Source of the DNA: Orychophragmus violaceus
Lineage: Eukaryota > Streptophyta > Magnoliopsida > Brassicales > Brassicaceae
Assembly (NCBI GenBank): GCA_030180135.1
Contig: CM058239.1
Coordinates: 61,325,823 to 61,389,822, forward strand
DNA: 64,000 bases
Reading direction: 5' to 3'
Shown: positions 21,674 through 32,967 of the stretch, piece by piece
How positions within the stretch are numbered: position 1 is the first letter of the stretch
Layout of the letters: each line of letters starts with the position of its first letter
The notes under the pieces: model-generated
What the model was told of the DNA's origin: nothing
Databases searched by the model: none
The model's input: only the letters and a program-made list of their open reading frames with translations
Made by a program: the position numbers and the translations under genes

Positions 21674-24180
21674 GTATTGGATACTGGTTGTGGCACTGAT
21701 ATTTGTTATAATATGCAGAGCCTAAGCAACAGTAGAACGTTGAAGGAAGGGCAAGTGGAACTGCATGTCTGAAAGGAGCTATGGATGCTGCCTCAGCCGT
21801 AGGGTTTTCACTCGTAGATGCCTTTGAGGCTTGGTTTTGTATTAAGTAATTGCTACAATGTACCTGCTTTAAGCAGAGTTGTCTTTCATTTTCTTGTAAG
21901 GATTTGAATGTTTTTCATTTTGATAAAAGACAAGTTTGGTTCTTTTGATCTCAATGAAATATTGATTGTAGCACCCTATTCAAGGAATGGGTTTTATATC
22001 TTAAACCAAAGAGTGCCTAAATGTAACATAAATACCGAATTGGTTTAAATCTGATGAATTAAACCTGATTTTTCTTGGCGTAAATGTTTTGGTCACATAG
22101 AGTAAGTCGGATTCAGAAACCCCATAGTTATGGACTTTTGGGCTCATTTGATCGGATATCTTATGAGACTTGAATTCTGCTTACTGGACCAAAAGACAAA
22201 GGGCCCATCTTAGCCGAGCTGGAGAAAAGCCCAAAGGCTTATTGGACCTTGAACATACTCATGTATGTGGCCCGATGAGCAGTAATGCCAGAGAAAATTT
22301 CCTGTACTTCATTATCTTTACTGATTACTTCAGTGAGTATGACTGTGTTCATTTGATGAGACACGAGTCGGAATTCTTTGAAATGGTCGAAAGAGTTCCA
22401 GAATGAGGTATAGAATCTGAGTGACAGAAGTATTGAGACTCTGGATTAGATCACGAGTGAGAATACTTAAGTCATTGATGGTGTGATCATCTGAATGAGT
22501 GTGAAGTCGTTTCACAGCTCATTTCTCCTGAAAACCTTGAGGTGTTTCTGTGAGAAAGAATAAGATCTTATTAGAAATGATTAAAGATGAGTCACACGAA
22601 TCTTCCATGATATTCTTTAAGAATAACGCTCTAGAAATATCTAAGTTTACGCTGAAATAGTTCCACCAATATCAGTTGAAAGACACCACATAAATGTGGA
22701 CTGGAAATGATCCAAATTCGTCTTTACTGAGTATTTGTAGTTGAGCTACTTCGCTGGTTGTCCTAGGGAAACCAAGGCTTGTTACTTTTTACGTCCATTC
22801 CGAAAACGAAGTTAGGTTGTTCGGAATTCTGTTTTCTAAAAGGAAAGTTGCTTTCCAAGAAGAACAGTGGGAGTAAAAGTATAACTCGAAGAAATTCGAG
22901 AAATACAGGAGGCTGCTCAACCTGTTGAGGGAGAGCAGCGGATGGATTTACAGATTTCTTTAGAATCTACACCTGTAGAGCCTGAAGTTCGCAGATCTGA
23001 ATGAATCCGTCACTAATCCAAGAGTGATTTCTCGTGATTAGTTTCCATGATCTGATGATCATTGAAAGTGACAAACCTGCGAAATTCACAGAAGCGAAAG
23101 TGAGCCCGGACTCCGAAAAATTATACTGGGTATAAGTTAGCTTCATCGATCCATTCATGGATGGAAGCAAACATATCGGAGTTGGAATCTTCGTTCTGTT
23201 GAAGTAGTCAAGGTTTTGACTTGAACAAGAACGAAGTGGAACTGTGCGTTTACTAATAGATAAGTGGGAGCGATGTTGCATTTCTCATAGTGTATGTCGA
23301 TGACATACTGATTCTCGGAAATAACGTTCCAATGCTGCAGTCGGTAAAGGACTGGCTTGGGAGTTGGTTTTATGATTGATATGGGTAAAGCCACGTATGT
23401 TCTTGGATTTTGGATCTAAAGATAGAGATCCAAAAGAGCTGATAGGACAAAGTCAGGATTCTTATATTGACAAAGTCCTACACGGTTTTTGGCATTCCAA
23501 GAAGGGTTTTATGCCAATGTCACATGGCATTACGTTAAGCAAGAAACAGTGTCCTACGATAACTGCTGAGCTTGAATGCATGGATGAGATTCCATATGCG
23601 TCGGCAATTGGATCTATCATGTATGCCATGACACGTACTTGTTTTGATGTTGCTTTAATGTTAAGCAAGACAAGTAAAGACCAGTCAAATCCAGCAAAGA
23701 ATCACTGGATAGACGTAATGAATATCCTCAAGTATTTGGAAAATACTTAGGATAAGTTCTTGATTTACGGAGAAAGTGAGGTGCTACAAGTCGGTAGAGT
23801 CTGAAAGGCAAGTTACCAACAGACAAAGATGATTTCCGGTCACAGTCCGGTTATATCTTGTGTCTGTCTGGCGGTGCAAGGCACTGTTGCTGACTCCATG
23901 ACTTAAGCTGAACATTTCGCAGCTTGGATAGCGGCGAAAGAGGTTGTTTGGAAAGAAGAGTTCATCACTGAACTTGATGTGATTCCCAGCATAGATGAGA
24001 CTAGCTGCACATCAGAGGTCCAAACACCTTGAGGGTAGGTATAACCTATTCCGTGAGATAAATGACAGAGGTGTTAAGTAGATCAGCAAGTTTCAACGAA
24101 TGAGAACGTTGCTAATCTATTAACGAAGCCACTCCTTAGGCCTAAGCACGAGTCGCGGACTGTAGCTGTAGGATAAGTGA
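21674..24180 (+). pseudogene. Decayed Copia pol of element B
   Basis: Protease DTGCG near 21680; integrase-like piece (HVCGPMSSNARENF) near 22250-22310; RT YVDD-like piece near 23288-23320; RNase H-side pieces (ASAIGSIMYAM) near 23597. The RT core is absent: the junction lies at about 23085-23150. Many stops and frameshifts, most shared with A. Confidence 0.85.
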
Positions 24181-25030
24181 AATTAAGATGTAGTCTTAAT
24201 TTCAGTGGGAGTTAGTAAAGGGCTTTATTTAGTTGTTTTGAAAGGTTCATGTAAACATAATATTTTATGTTTATGAAATCTATGATTTCTGGATTATTTT
24301 AACTGTGATATAAATAATCGTTCCAAAATGATTCATGTCATTATATATGGGCCATCGAAGTACATGAGTAGACTTGATCCTGAAACCCCATATTTAACGA
24401 AATGACATAAATCATAGTGTCCATAGTCGAAGGTTGTTGAAATTGGAACACCAACAACCACTTGAGACTAGATTGTGTTGAGACTTATGACCAAGTTTCG
24501 AGGGGTCATAGATGCACGGCATCAAAGTCGACACATAGGTATATGTAGGGGAGCATATGACCGGACATGGCCCGCTGATGAGAACTCTACAAGATATTAA
24601 TATATGTGTCATAAGAGGTTCTCATATACGACTATAGAGTATAGTCCTTAGACCTGAGTTCGCATGCATGTGGCTGCACATGGATTGATGCACTTTGATC
24701 ATTGTCTAACGCTGTTTCGTAACTGGGAGCTATAAGGACCTTGGTTGGGTGTATTATGAAGTGTGTAGTTCATAGTGATGGAACAAGATGGGATTTGTCC
24801 CTGCCGTTTAACGGAGGTAATATCTCTAGGCCAATCGGAGACTTGATAGCTGGTAAGAGAGTGGCCACTCCCAAACGGACTTGCCCAAGTCGTTTGCATT
24901 GTCAGTATCAAATCTGGTCCGATGAACATGGTCTGGCTATATAAGGATGACACGCATCTTGCCTTATGCCAGATCGAGATATTGAGACAAAAGGATTAGG
25001 GAATGTAGGATTCCAGTACAAGTGGGAGAT
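24181..25030 (+). other. 3' untranslated region of element B
   Basis: Non-coding. Holds the GGTTGTTG/CAACAACC hairpin (24432-24459), the GAG-loop hairpin (24630-24646) and one polypurine tract GTGGGAGAT just before the LTR. Confidence 0.65.
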
Positions 25031-25669
25031 TGTTGGGAATGTCCTGAAATCTATTGTACTATCTCTAGAAAGTATGATAAGTGTCGAGATCAGACATAAG
25101 TCATAAATACTGGGTGATCATGATGACTTGCTAGAGCCCGCTCTTGATCTATAAGTTTAGGACTTATTACCAGTATTGTATGATCCCAAAGGGTCACACA
25201 CCATAGCTAACGGGAAAGTTAAATGGAATTAATACGGTAAGATGCAAGGCATTTACTGTATTTGTACAGAGAATTGGGCCAGACAAAAGACAGTCTTTTG
25301 TCTGATTTGGGTCTTGGGCCCAAAAGCCTAATAGGCCATTAGTTTAATTACTTGGGCCCATATAAGCAAGAGGGAGGCGCCATTAAGCCTAAGTCTACGA
25401 TTTCTTTTAGGGCTGGCCGTCCTCTCTCTCTCTGTTGTTCCAGCTTTGGTCTAGCAGCCTGATCCAGTAGCTTGTAAGCGTGTGGATACCTAGGAGGAGC
25501 CGGTTTCTATCAGCTCTTGCAGATCTCGATATCCCTTTGATCAATTCGCTGCAATCATAAGGTAATCATCCTGATCTGTTTATGATTCATCTGCAAATCA
25601 CCTAGATCCTAGTTGATTATGTTAGGTTGTAATCTGATAATTACACCAATGAACACACATAATCCTTCA
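25031..25669 (+). repeat. 3' LTR of element B
   Basis: 639 bp, ends CTTCA before the CGTGG duplication. Confidence 0.92.
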
Positions 25670-25807
25670 CGTGGACACTACCACGATTATATCACAAGCT
25701 AGACGTTTCTGATGAATATAAGGTGGTGAAGAGTTCTACTATGTATCAATTATTCGTGGACAGTACCACAATTATATCACATGTTAGACGCTTCTGATGA
25801 ACAGAAG
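25670..25807 (+). repeat. Tandem units of the long-TIR element between B and C
   Basis: One and a half units of the roughly 80-bp repeat, each with CGTGGACA…ACCACG-type short inverted arms and CTAGACG(C/T)TTCTGATGA. C is inserted at the AGAAG of the second unit. Confidence 0.75.
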
Positions 25808-26441
25808 TGTTGGAATTGTGTCCAGTAATCTCGGTACTGTCTCTAGAAAGTAAGAGTATGTCAATGATCAGACATAAGTCATATAATACTGGGGGTCATG
25901 ATGGCTTGCTAGAGTCCGCTCATGATCTATAAGTCTTGGACTTATTGCCTTTATTATATGATCCCATATGGGTCACACGCCTAAGCTAACAGGAAAATGT
26001 GTTGGAACGGCTTAGCAGAAGTACGACAAAAGTGCCAGGCATTTGTCGTACTAAGAGAGAAAGATTAATGGGTCTGATTAAATGGGATTTAATCAGATTG
26101 GTGTTTTGGGCCCAAAAGCCCAAAAGGGAAAGAGAAGGCTTTTAATAAACAAAAACCAAATCTCTTTCTCCTAACCCTAGCCCCTGGCCGCGATTTTCCT
26201 CTCTCCCTGCGCCTCCCACCAGCTCGGTCTAGCAGCCGTTTTCTGTGATCGCGTATGTGAACCTTTGGAGGATTCATCCCTCGGTGTATCTCTCTGATCT
26301 CTGACCTGTTCTTCCTTCCGCTGCAACAAACAGGTAAAAGGTGAGATCATCTATTGTTTCTATTCAAGAGAACCTAGATCTGTATGTTTAGGTTGATATG
26401 AATCTGTGAATTACATCAGGATCAACTAAACAATTCCTACA
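25808..26441 (+). repeat. 5' LTR of element C
   Basis: 634 bp, TGTTGGAATT…CTACA. It has an 11-bp perfect U3 hairpin at 26020-26052, TGGGCC boxes near 26107, a telo-box-like AACCCTAG near 26173 and a splice donor ACAG/GTAAAAG at 26330-26340 after CCGCTGC. Primer site TGGTATCAGAGCC starts at 26443. Confidence 0.93.
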
Positions 26442-28135
26442 GTGGTATCAGAGCCATTGGTTCTTAGGATTTCTTGTTTTAGATTCATGTTTAGGTTGTT
26501 TAATCTGTTTAGAAGTGTTTTGAATCAATTACTGATAAGAAAAACACTTAAGAAACTGAATTGAATCCTGAACAAACATATGAATCGCAAAACCGAGCTA
26601 TATGACTCGTGTTCTTGCGATCGGCCGAGTAGAGAACCGATCGGCTTGGCCGGTTGGATCGCACGGCCGAGTGTTGATCGGCTGGGTCGGATCATCGGAT
26701 CGATCGCGTCACGATCGCGGCTCGTCCCGATCGTCAGACAGATCGCATCCCGATCGCGGCCAGTCCCGATCGTCGGACGGATCACATCCCGGTCGCGAGA
26801 GATGGGCCGATCGCTCGTCCCGATCGCATCTCGTCCGACCGTCCCGATCGTCCCGTCCCGATCACACGCGAGCGTCCCGTCCGGCCATTGTCCCGAGCGT
26901 CTCGATCTCGGATCGTCGTATGCGGCTTGCGGCTGGACGGTTCTTACTCGACCGGTTAGGGTTTTTGGGTGTGATGGGCCGGTTCGATTTTGGTTAGATG
27001 GTTCGGTTCAAAACTTGATTAAAATTGATTCGTTCTGGTTTAATAAACAGATTTTAATAATTTTATTAAATCTGGTTAAACCGGGATAAGAAATCCAATG
27101 TCGAAAGAATTATTGGATTTAGTGCCTAAACCAGGAATTTCTAATTTGATTTGGTTGGACCAAATAAATTGAGAAATTCCGGTTTAGTAAATAACCGGTT
27201 GACAATTGTGGTCATCGTAGTAATTAAAATTTGGTTAGACCAATTTTAATGAACCAGACCGGTTATGTCAAATAATTGGACAATTGGGTCATGTCTTGGA
27301 CATGGACCAATTCTTGGGCCTCGGGCCAAGAAGTTAAAACAATTGGGCCAATTATTTGAGTCTTTCTTCAGATCAATTTAAAATTTATTTTATAAAATAT
27401 AAAGTCGATTTTAAATTAAAGTTTCCGAAATTTTGAAATTAGAAAGTTTCTTAAAATAGAAGTTTCTGGATTTGCGGGTTTTGGATTTTAAGAAATTTCT
27501 AAAGTTAGAAAGTTTCCGGTTTTAGAAAGTTTCCAATTTTAGAAAGTTTCCAAAAATAGTAGGTTTCCAAAAATAGAAAGTTTCCCGAAATAGTAATCTT
27601 CTATTTTGGGAATGAAATTTTAATAAACCTACGAACCTCAAATAATATCAAGCGTTGGATGTATTGTCCAGGCTATGTCAGCTGTCGAAGCCCATTCAAT
27701 TGTATTCATGGCCTTACAGTGTGAGGGTGTCTACTTTTGCGTGGATAAGACGGTTTGTGATTCATAAATGTCATTGGGAGTCCCAGACATTAATGATTAC
27801 ATGACTGTATAGTCTGGTTTTCTTGACTAGGCCATCGGGAGTCCCGGGCCTTGAGACATCAGAGTGGATTGGGCCTCGGGCCCAGATTCACAACCAAGAG
27901 TTATATCACGGATATAATTAGCCGATATAGGGCTTACCGATATAAGCTAAGGTTGGGTGACGGCCAGTGGCCCACTTTAATCTTAGTTATATGTGGATCT
28001 TGGAATCATTATATTCTATTGAGGGTAACTGAAGTTATTGAATATAATGCGTGATTAATCATATTAAATTTTTAATACGAGATTAGTCATTTTGAACATA
28101 ATAACTAATAACCTTTTTATTTATATATTTCAGAT
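26442..28135 (+). other. Leader of element C with predicted intron
   Basis: The hairpins are TGGGAGTCCCA (27775-27785, inside an outer AATGTC/GACATT stem) and CGGGAGTCCCGG (27836-27847). Acceptor TATTTCAG ends at 28133, two bases before the ATG. Predicted intron 26334-28133 (1800 nt). Confidence 0.6.
26610..26900 (+). repeat. GC-rich CCCGATCG-type array in the leader of C
   Basis: About 290 bp dominated by repeats of GATCG with CCCGATCG, CGTCCC and ATCGCG variants. Its GC content is far above the neighbours. Open frames across it read as Ser/Arg/Pro/Asp-rich repeats only because of the short units. Confidence 0.75.
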
Positions 28136-29947
28136 ATGACTACTACAAGCACTCAAAACACATTCTCGATCCGGTCTGTTCTCGAGAAGGAGAAGCTGAC
28201 TGGAACGAACTTCCTGACATGGTCAAGGAACTTGAGGCTGGTCCTCAAGCAGGAGAAGAAGGATTATGTCCTTCGTGATCCCCTCCCCGAGAGGCCTCTT
28301 GCCAATGCTGCCAGGACTCTGCACAATGCTTGGGAAAAGCATTCGTCAGATGAAAATGATGTCTATTGCCTGATGTTGGTGACAATGACTCCTGAGCTGC
28401 AAAAACAGTTCGAAAGTGTATTGTCTCCCATCGAGATAATGGCAAGCCTGAAATCGCTTTTTCAGGAGCAGGCTAGGACTGAGAGGTTCCAGACAGTTAA
28501 GAACCTCTTGGACTGTAAGTTGGCTGCGAATGCGGCAGTGAGTCCTCATGTCTTGAAGATGATGGGTTATCTCGATCATCTTCAGAAACTCGACTGCCCA
28601 ATCAGCCAGGAACTTGCCTGCGACATCATTCTGCAGTCTTTACCTGCAAGCTATGATCAGTTCATTCTGAACTTTAACATGCATGGCTTGAGTAAGACAC
28701 TACCTGAGCTTCACGGAATGCTCAAGACTGCAGAGCCCAACTTGAGGAAAACCGCCAAGGACCCCAATGTGCTTATGGTGCAGAAGGGCAAGGGGTTTAA
28801 GAAATCCTCTGCTAAGGATAAGGGAGCGGCCAAGGCTGTCCAAGTCGCGGACAAGGACACGCCAAAGCCCAAGCCCAAGTCTAAGGCTGGGCCTACTGAC
28901 ATGTGCAGGTTCTGCAAAGAACTGGGGCATTGGAGAAGAGATTGTAAGAAATTCCAGGAAGGTCTAAAGGAATTGAAGAAGAAGACTTTCGAGACTTCTT
29001 CATCAGGTATTTTTGTTATAGAAGTTAATACAACTACTTCTGATAATACCTCATGGGTCATGGATACTGGTTGTGGGGCTCATATTTGTACTAATATGCA
29101 GGCACTCAGCAACAGTAGAAGGCTGAAGCAAGGACAAGTGGAGCTACGAGTTGGGAATGGAGCGAAAGTTTCAGCACTAGCTGTAGGCACATACTTGTTG
29201 TCTTTACCTTCGGGATTGATTTTAGAACTGAATAATTGTTATTTTGTACCTGCTATAAGCAGAAATATTATTTCAATTTCTTTGTTGGATTTGGAAGGTT
29301 ATGATTTTTCAGTTAAGAATAAATTATGTTCCTTCAATCGCAACAATTTGTTCTATGGTTCTGCCCCTCTTTCGAATGGGCTTTACATACTCGATCAATC
29401 CGCGCCAATATATAACATTAATACAAAACGGTTTAAACCTAATGAAGAAAACCGAACGTTTCTATGGCATTGTCGTTTAGGGCACATCAGCGAGAAACGC
29501 ATCAAGAGGCTCCATTCGAATGGACTTCTTGGCTCATTTGACTTTGAGTCATGTGAGAAATGCGAATCCTGCATGATGGGCAAAATGACACGGGCCCCCT
29601 TTAATAAACCTAACGAGAGGGCCAGTGACTTATTGGGCCTGATACACACTGATGTGTGTGGCCCAATGTCCACAAATGCAAGAGGAAACTATCAGTACTT
29701 CATTACCTTCACTGATGATTTCAGTAGGTATGGATATGTTTATTTAATGAAACATAAGTCTGAATCTTTTGAGAAGTTCAGAGAATTCCAAAATGAAGTA
29801 CAGAACCAACTTGGCAAAAGCATTAAGGCTCTTCGGTCCGACCGAGGAGGAGAATACTTAAGCCAAGAATTCAGTGATCATCTGAGAGAGTGTGGGATTG
29901 TATCCCAACTCACTCCTCCTGGAACACCTCATGAATGGTGTGTCTGA
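28136..29947 (+). CDS. gag-pol: Copia Gag-protease-integrase polyprotein, first part (frameshifted end)
   Basis: 603 aa from ATG 28136. Gag capsid region at residues 1-230; zinc knuckle CRFCKELGHWRRDC at 257-270; protease DTGCG at 310-314; GAG-pre-integrase HHCC region from His445 (HCRLGH…CEKC..CMMGK); integrase catalytic Asp506 (HTDVCGPMS) and Asp569 (RSDRGGEY). The last residues (about 599-603) are out of frame: the ORF stops in TGA at 29945-29947 because of a shift at about 29928-29933. The integrase Glu needed for the D,D-35-E triad lies just past the shift, so this product alone would lack integrase activity. The usual Copia product is one polyprotein of about 1300 aa, which is the sum of the two ORFs. 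It was chosen to start here because the acceptor lies two bases upstream and B starts at the same place. Confidence 0.9.
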   Translation: MTTTSTQNTFSIRSVLEKEKLTGTNFLTWSRNLRLVLKQEKKDYVLRDPLPERPLANAARTLHNAWEKHSSDENDVYCLMLVTMTPELQKQFESVLSPIEIMASLKSLFQEQARTERFQTVKNLLDCKLAANAAVSPHVLKMMGYLDHLQKLDCPISQELACDIILQSLPASYDQFILNFNMHGLSKTLPELHGMLKTAEPNLRKTAKDPNVLMVQKGKGFKKSSAKDKGAAKAVQVADKDTPKPKPKSKAGPTDMCRFCKELGHWRRDCKKFQEGLKELKKKTFETSSSGIFVIEVNTTTSDNTSWVMDTGCGAHICTNMQALSNSRRLKQGQVELRVGNGAKVSALAVGTYLLSLPSGLILELNNCYFVPAISRNIISISLLDLEGYDFSVKNKLCSFNRNNLFYGSAPLSNGLYILDQSAPIYNINTKRFKPNEENRTFLWHCRLGHISEKRIKRLHSNGLLGSFDFESCEKCESCMMGKMTRAPFNKPNERASDLLGLIHTDVCGPMSTNARGNYQYFITFTDDFSRYGYVYLMKHKSESFEKFREFQNEVQNQLGKSIKALRSDRGGEYLSQEFSDHLRECGIVSQLTPPGTPHEWCV

Positions 29948-32111
29948 GAGGAGAAATCGGACCTTATTGGATATGGTTCGATCTATGATGAGTCACACAG
30001 ACCTTCCAATATCCCTTTGGGGATATGCTCTGCTAACAGCAGTGTTCACTCTAAATAGAGCGCCATCAAAAGCAGTAGCAAAGACACCATATGAATTATG
30101 GACTGGAGAAGCTCCAGTGCTGTCTTATCTCAGAATTTGGGGTTGTGAAGCCTATGTCAAGAGATTAATCTCAGACAAGCTTACACCAAAGTCTGATAAA
30201 TGCTACTTCATTGGTTATCCGAAGGAAACCAAGTCTTATTACTTCTATCTACGTTCCGAGAACAAGATCTTTGTTGCCCGGGATTGTAACTTTCTTGAGA
30301 GGGAGTTTCTCTCTAAGAAAGACAGTGGGAGTAAGGTACTGCTTGAAGAAATTCAAGATGAACAGGATACTGCTCAACCTAATGAGGAAGAGCAGGAGGA
30401 GGCCCTGCAAGAAATTGTAGAGCCTGAACCTGTAGTACCTGAAGTTCGAAGATCCGGGAGGATCCGTCACGAACCCGAGAGATATCAAGGGTTCCTCGTG
30501 ACTGACTGTCATGATCTTCTGATCATTGATGGTGATGAACCATCGAACTTCAACCAAGCCATGATGGGCCCAGATTCCTCTAAGTGGCGTAAGGCCACTG
30601 ATTCCGAAATGGATTCCATGTCGGTCAACCAAGTATTTTCGTTGGTTGACTTACCTGCTGGTGTAAAAGCCATCGAGTGCAAATGGATCTTCAAGAAGAA
30701 GATTGACGTGGATGGAAATGTCCAGATTTATAAAGCCAGGTTGGTGGCAAAAGGTTTCAGACAAGTTCACGGTGTGGATTACGATGAAACCTATTCACCA
30801 GTGGCTATGATGAAATCTATTCGGATTCTACTAGCAACTGCAGCTTTTCATGATTATGAAATTTGGCAGATGGACGTGAAAACCGCCTTCCTGAATGGTA
30901 TTCTGGAAGAGGATGTGTATATGACGCAACCTGACGGTTACATAGATCCAAAGAATGCTGGGAAAGTATGCAAGCTTCATAAATCCATTTATGGATTGAA
31001 GCAAGCATCGAGGAGCTGGAATCTTCGTTTTGATGAAGCGATCAAGCAATTTGACTTCATTAGAAACGAAGAAGAACAATGCGTGTATAAGAAATCTAGT
31101 GGGAGCAAGATTGTATTTCTTATTCTGTATGTCGATGACATACTGCTTCTCGGAAACGACGTTCCAATGCTAAAGTCCGTAAAAGACTGGCTTGGAAGTT
31201 GTTTTTCCATGAAAGACATGGGTGAAGCCGCATACGTTCTTGGAATTAGGATCTATCGGGATAGACCTAAGAGGCTGATAGGCTTGTGTCAAGACTCATA
31301 CATTGACAAAGTCCTACAAAGATTCAGCATGAAAGATTCCAAGAAGGGCTTCACACCAATGGTGCATGGCACAACGCTAAGCAAGAAGCAGAGCCCTACG
31401 TCGGCTGCTGAGCTTGAGCGCATGAAGAATATTCCTTATGCATCTGCAATAGGATCTGTCATGTATGCCATGATCTGTACTCGTCCTGATGTTGCTTATG
31501 CATTGAGCATGACGAGTAGATACCAGTCAAATCCAGGTGAAAACCATTGGATTGCCGTAAAGAATATCTTGAAGTATCTAAGACATACTAAGGATAAGTT
31601 CTTGGTGTACGGTGGAAGTGATGTGCTTAAAGTCAGTGGATTCACGGACGCAAGTTTCCAGACAGACACAGATGATTTCCGGTCACAGTCCGGTTATATC
31701 TTTTGTCTGAATGGCGGTGCAGTAAGTTGGAGAAGCTCCAAGCAGGACACCGTTGCTGATTCCACTACAGAAGCTGAATATATCGCCGCCTCAGAAGCAG
31801 CGAAGGAAGCTGTTTGGATACGAAAGTTCATTATGGAACTAGGTGTGATACCAAATGCGGCTGAGCCTATGGCACTGTTTTGTGACAACAATGGTGCTAT
31901 AGCTCAGGCAAAGGAACCAAGATCACACCAGAAATCCAAGCATGTTCAAAGAAGATTTCACTTGATACGTGACATCGTTAATAGAAAGGAAGTCAAGATC
32001 AGCCGAGTCCCGACAGATGATAATGTCGCTGATCCGTTGACAAAGCCACTCCCAAGGCCTAAGCTCGAGTTCCTGACTGAAGCTGTAGGCATTAGAAACA
32101 TTGAAATGTAA
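29934..32111 (+). CDS. Copia integrase C-terminus, reverse transcriptase and RNase H, second part
   Basis: About 725 aa in the second frame, starting inside integrase at NGVSERRNRTLL; the catalytic Glu codon is at 29946-29948. There is no proper ATG, and the frame extends upstream to 29892 only as shadow. RT block: KWIFKKK, then WQMDVKTAFLNG (first catalytic Asp, about 30867-30902) and YVDDILLLG (31128-31154). RNase H: DASFQTDTDD (near 31648), STTEAEYIAASEA (near 31762) and CDNNGA (near 31882), followed by HQKSKHV. Stop TAA at 32109-32111. Translation would need the frameshift to be bypassed, or this copy is dead. No other stops were seen. Confidence 0.9.
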   Translation, partial: NGVSERRNRTLLDMVRSMMSHTDLPISLWGYALLTAVFTLNRAPSKAVAKTPYELWTGEAPVLSYLRIWGCEAYVKRLISDKLTPKSDKCYFIGYPKETKSYYFYLRSENKIFVARDCNFLEREFLSKKDSGSKVLLEEIQDEQDTAQPNEEEQEEALQEIVEPEPVVPEVRRSGRIRHEPERYQGFLVTDCHDLLIIDGDEPSNFNQAMMGPDSSKWRKATDSEMDSMSVNQVFSLVDLPAGVKAIECKWIFKKKIDVDGNVQIYKARLVAKGFRQVHGVDYDETYSPVAMMKSIRILLATAAFHDYEIWQMDVKTAFLNGILEEDVYMTQPDGYIDPKNAGKVCKLHKSIYGLKQASRSWNLRFDEAIKQFDFIRNEEEQCVYKKSSGSKIVFLILYVDDILLLGNDVPMLKSVKDWLGSCFSMKDMGEAAYVLGIRIYRDRPKRLIGLCQDSYIDKVLQRFSMKDSKKGFTPMVHGTTLSKKQSPTSAAELERMKNIPYASAIGSVMYAMICTRPDVAYALSMTSRYQSNPGENHWIAVKNILKYLRHTKDKFLVYGGSDVLKVSGFTDASFQTDTDDFRSQSGYIFCLNGGAVSWRSSKQDTVADSTTEAEYIAASEAAKEAVWIRKFIMELGVIPNAAEPMALFCDNNGAIAQAKEPRSHQKSKHVQRRFHLIRDIVNRKEVKISRVPTDDNVADPLTKPLPRPKLEFLTEAVGIRNIEM

Positions 32112-32967
32112 TCTAAATTTGAGTGGGAGTTTTGTGAGCTTTATTTTAGTTATTTGATATGTTCTTGTAAAACATTATTTTATATTTAATGAAATTATTA
32201 TTTCAGGATTATTTTAACTGTGATGAAATAATCGTTCCAAAGTGATATAAACCATTTTATAGGTCATCGAAGTAAATGACTTGATCTTGAGTTATCAAAG
32301 TCATTTAGCTTGATCATGAGACCCTATATTTGATAGATGTTTTATATCATCCTGTCCCTAGTCGAAGGTTGTTGAAATTGGAACACCAACAACCGTGTGA
32401 GATTGGATTGGTACGTGACTTATGACAAAGTCTCAGTGTGTCATAGATGCGCGGCATCAAAAGTCAGTACATAGGTGTATGTTGGGAACATACGACCGGA
32501 CAAGACCCGCTTATAAGAACTCTTCAGGATATTTATATCTGTGTCATAAGAGATTCTTACTACGACTATAGAGTATAGTCCTTAGACATGAGTTCACATG
32601 CATGTGACTGCACATGGACTGGTGTACTTTGATCATTGTCTAACGCTATCGTTCTGCGATAGCTATAAGGACCTTGTTTGGGTACATCATGAAATGAGTA
32701 GTTTACAGTGATGGAACAAGATGGGATTTGTCCCTCCAATATAAATGGAGTGAATATCTCTAGGCCAATCGGAGATTTGAATACTGGAAAACGCATGGCC
32801 ATGCTCAAACGGACTTTCCCGAGTCGTTTGGATTGTCAGTATCAAATCAGAGTCCGATGAACAAGATTAGGCTTTATAAGGATGACACTAATCTTGCCTT
32901 ATGACTAATCGAGATATTGAGACAAAAGGATTATGAATACAGAGAGATTCCAGTACAAGTGGGAGAT
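32112..32967 (+). other. 3' untranslated region of element C
   Basis: Non-coding. Contains the conserved hairpins at 32367-32394 and 32564-32580 and the polypurine tract GTGGGAGAT before the LTR. Confidence 0.65.

Larger units (their letters stand above)
18419..25669 (+). mobile_element. Copia LTR retrotransposon B (non-autonomous, intact gag)
   Basis: LTRs 18419-19057 and 25031-25669 are both 639 bp. A 5-bp target duplication CGTGG lies at 18414-18418 and 25670-25674. About ten LTR differences by eye (1.6%), so it is older than A and C. Gag is a full ORF; pol is decayed and lacks the RT core. The interior is nearly identical to A, but the LTR second half and first leader part differ. It lies in the long-TIR element. 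Confidence 0.93.

Noticed and set aside
26580..27089. 169-codon ORF rich in Ser, Arg and Asp in the leader of element C
   Set aside because: It is created by the short GATCG-type repeat array, is open in more than one frame, and lies in the predicted intron. It has no domain.
29892..29933. Separate start for the second ORF of element C
   Set aside because: The frame opens with GTG and the first residues before NGVSER do not match integrase; it is the out-of-frame overlap at the frameshift.
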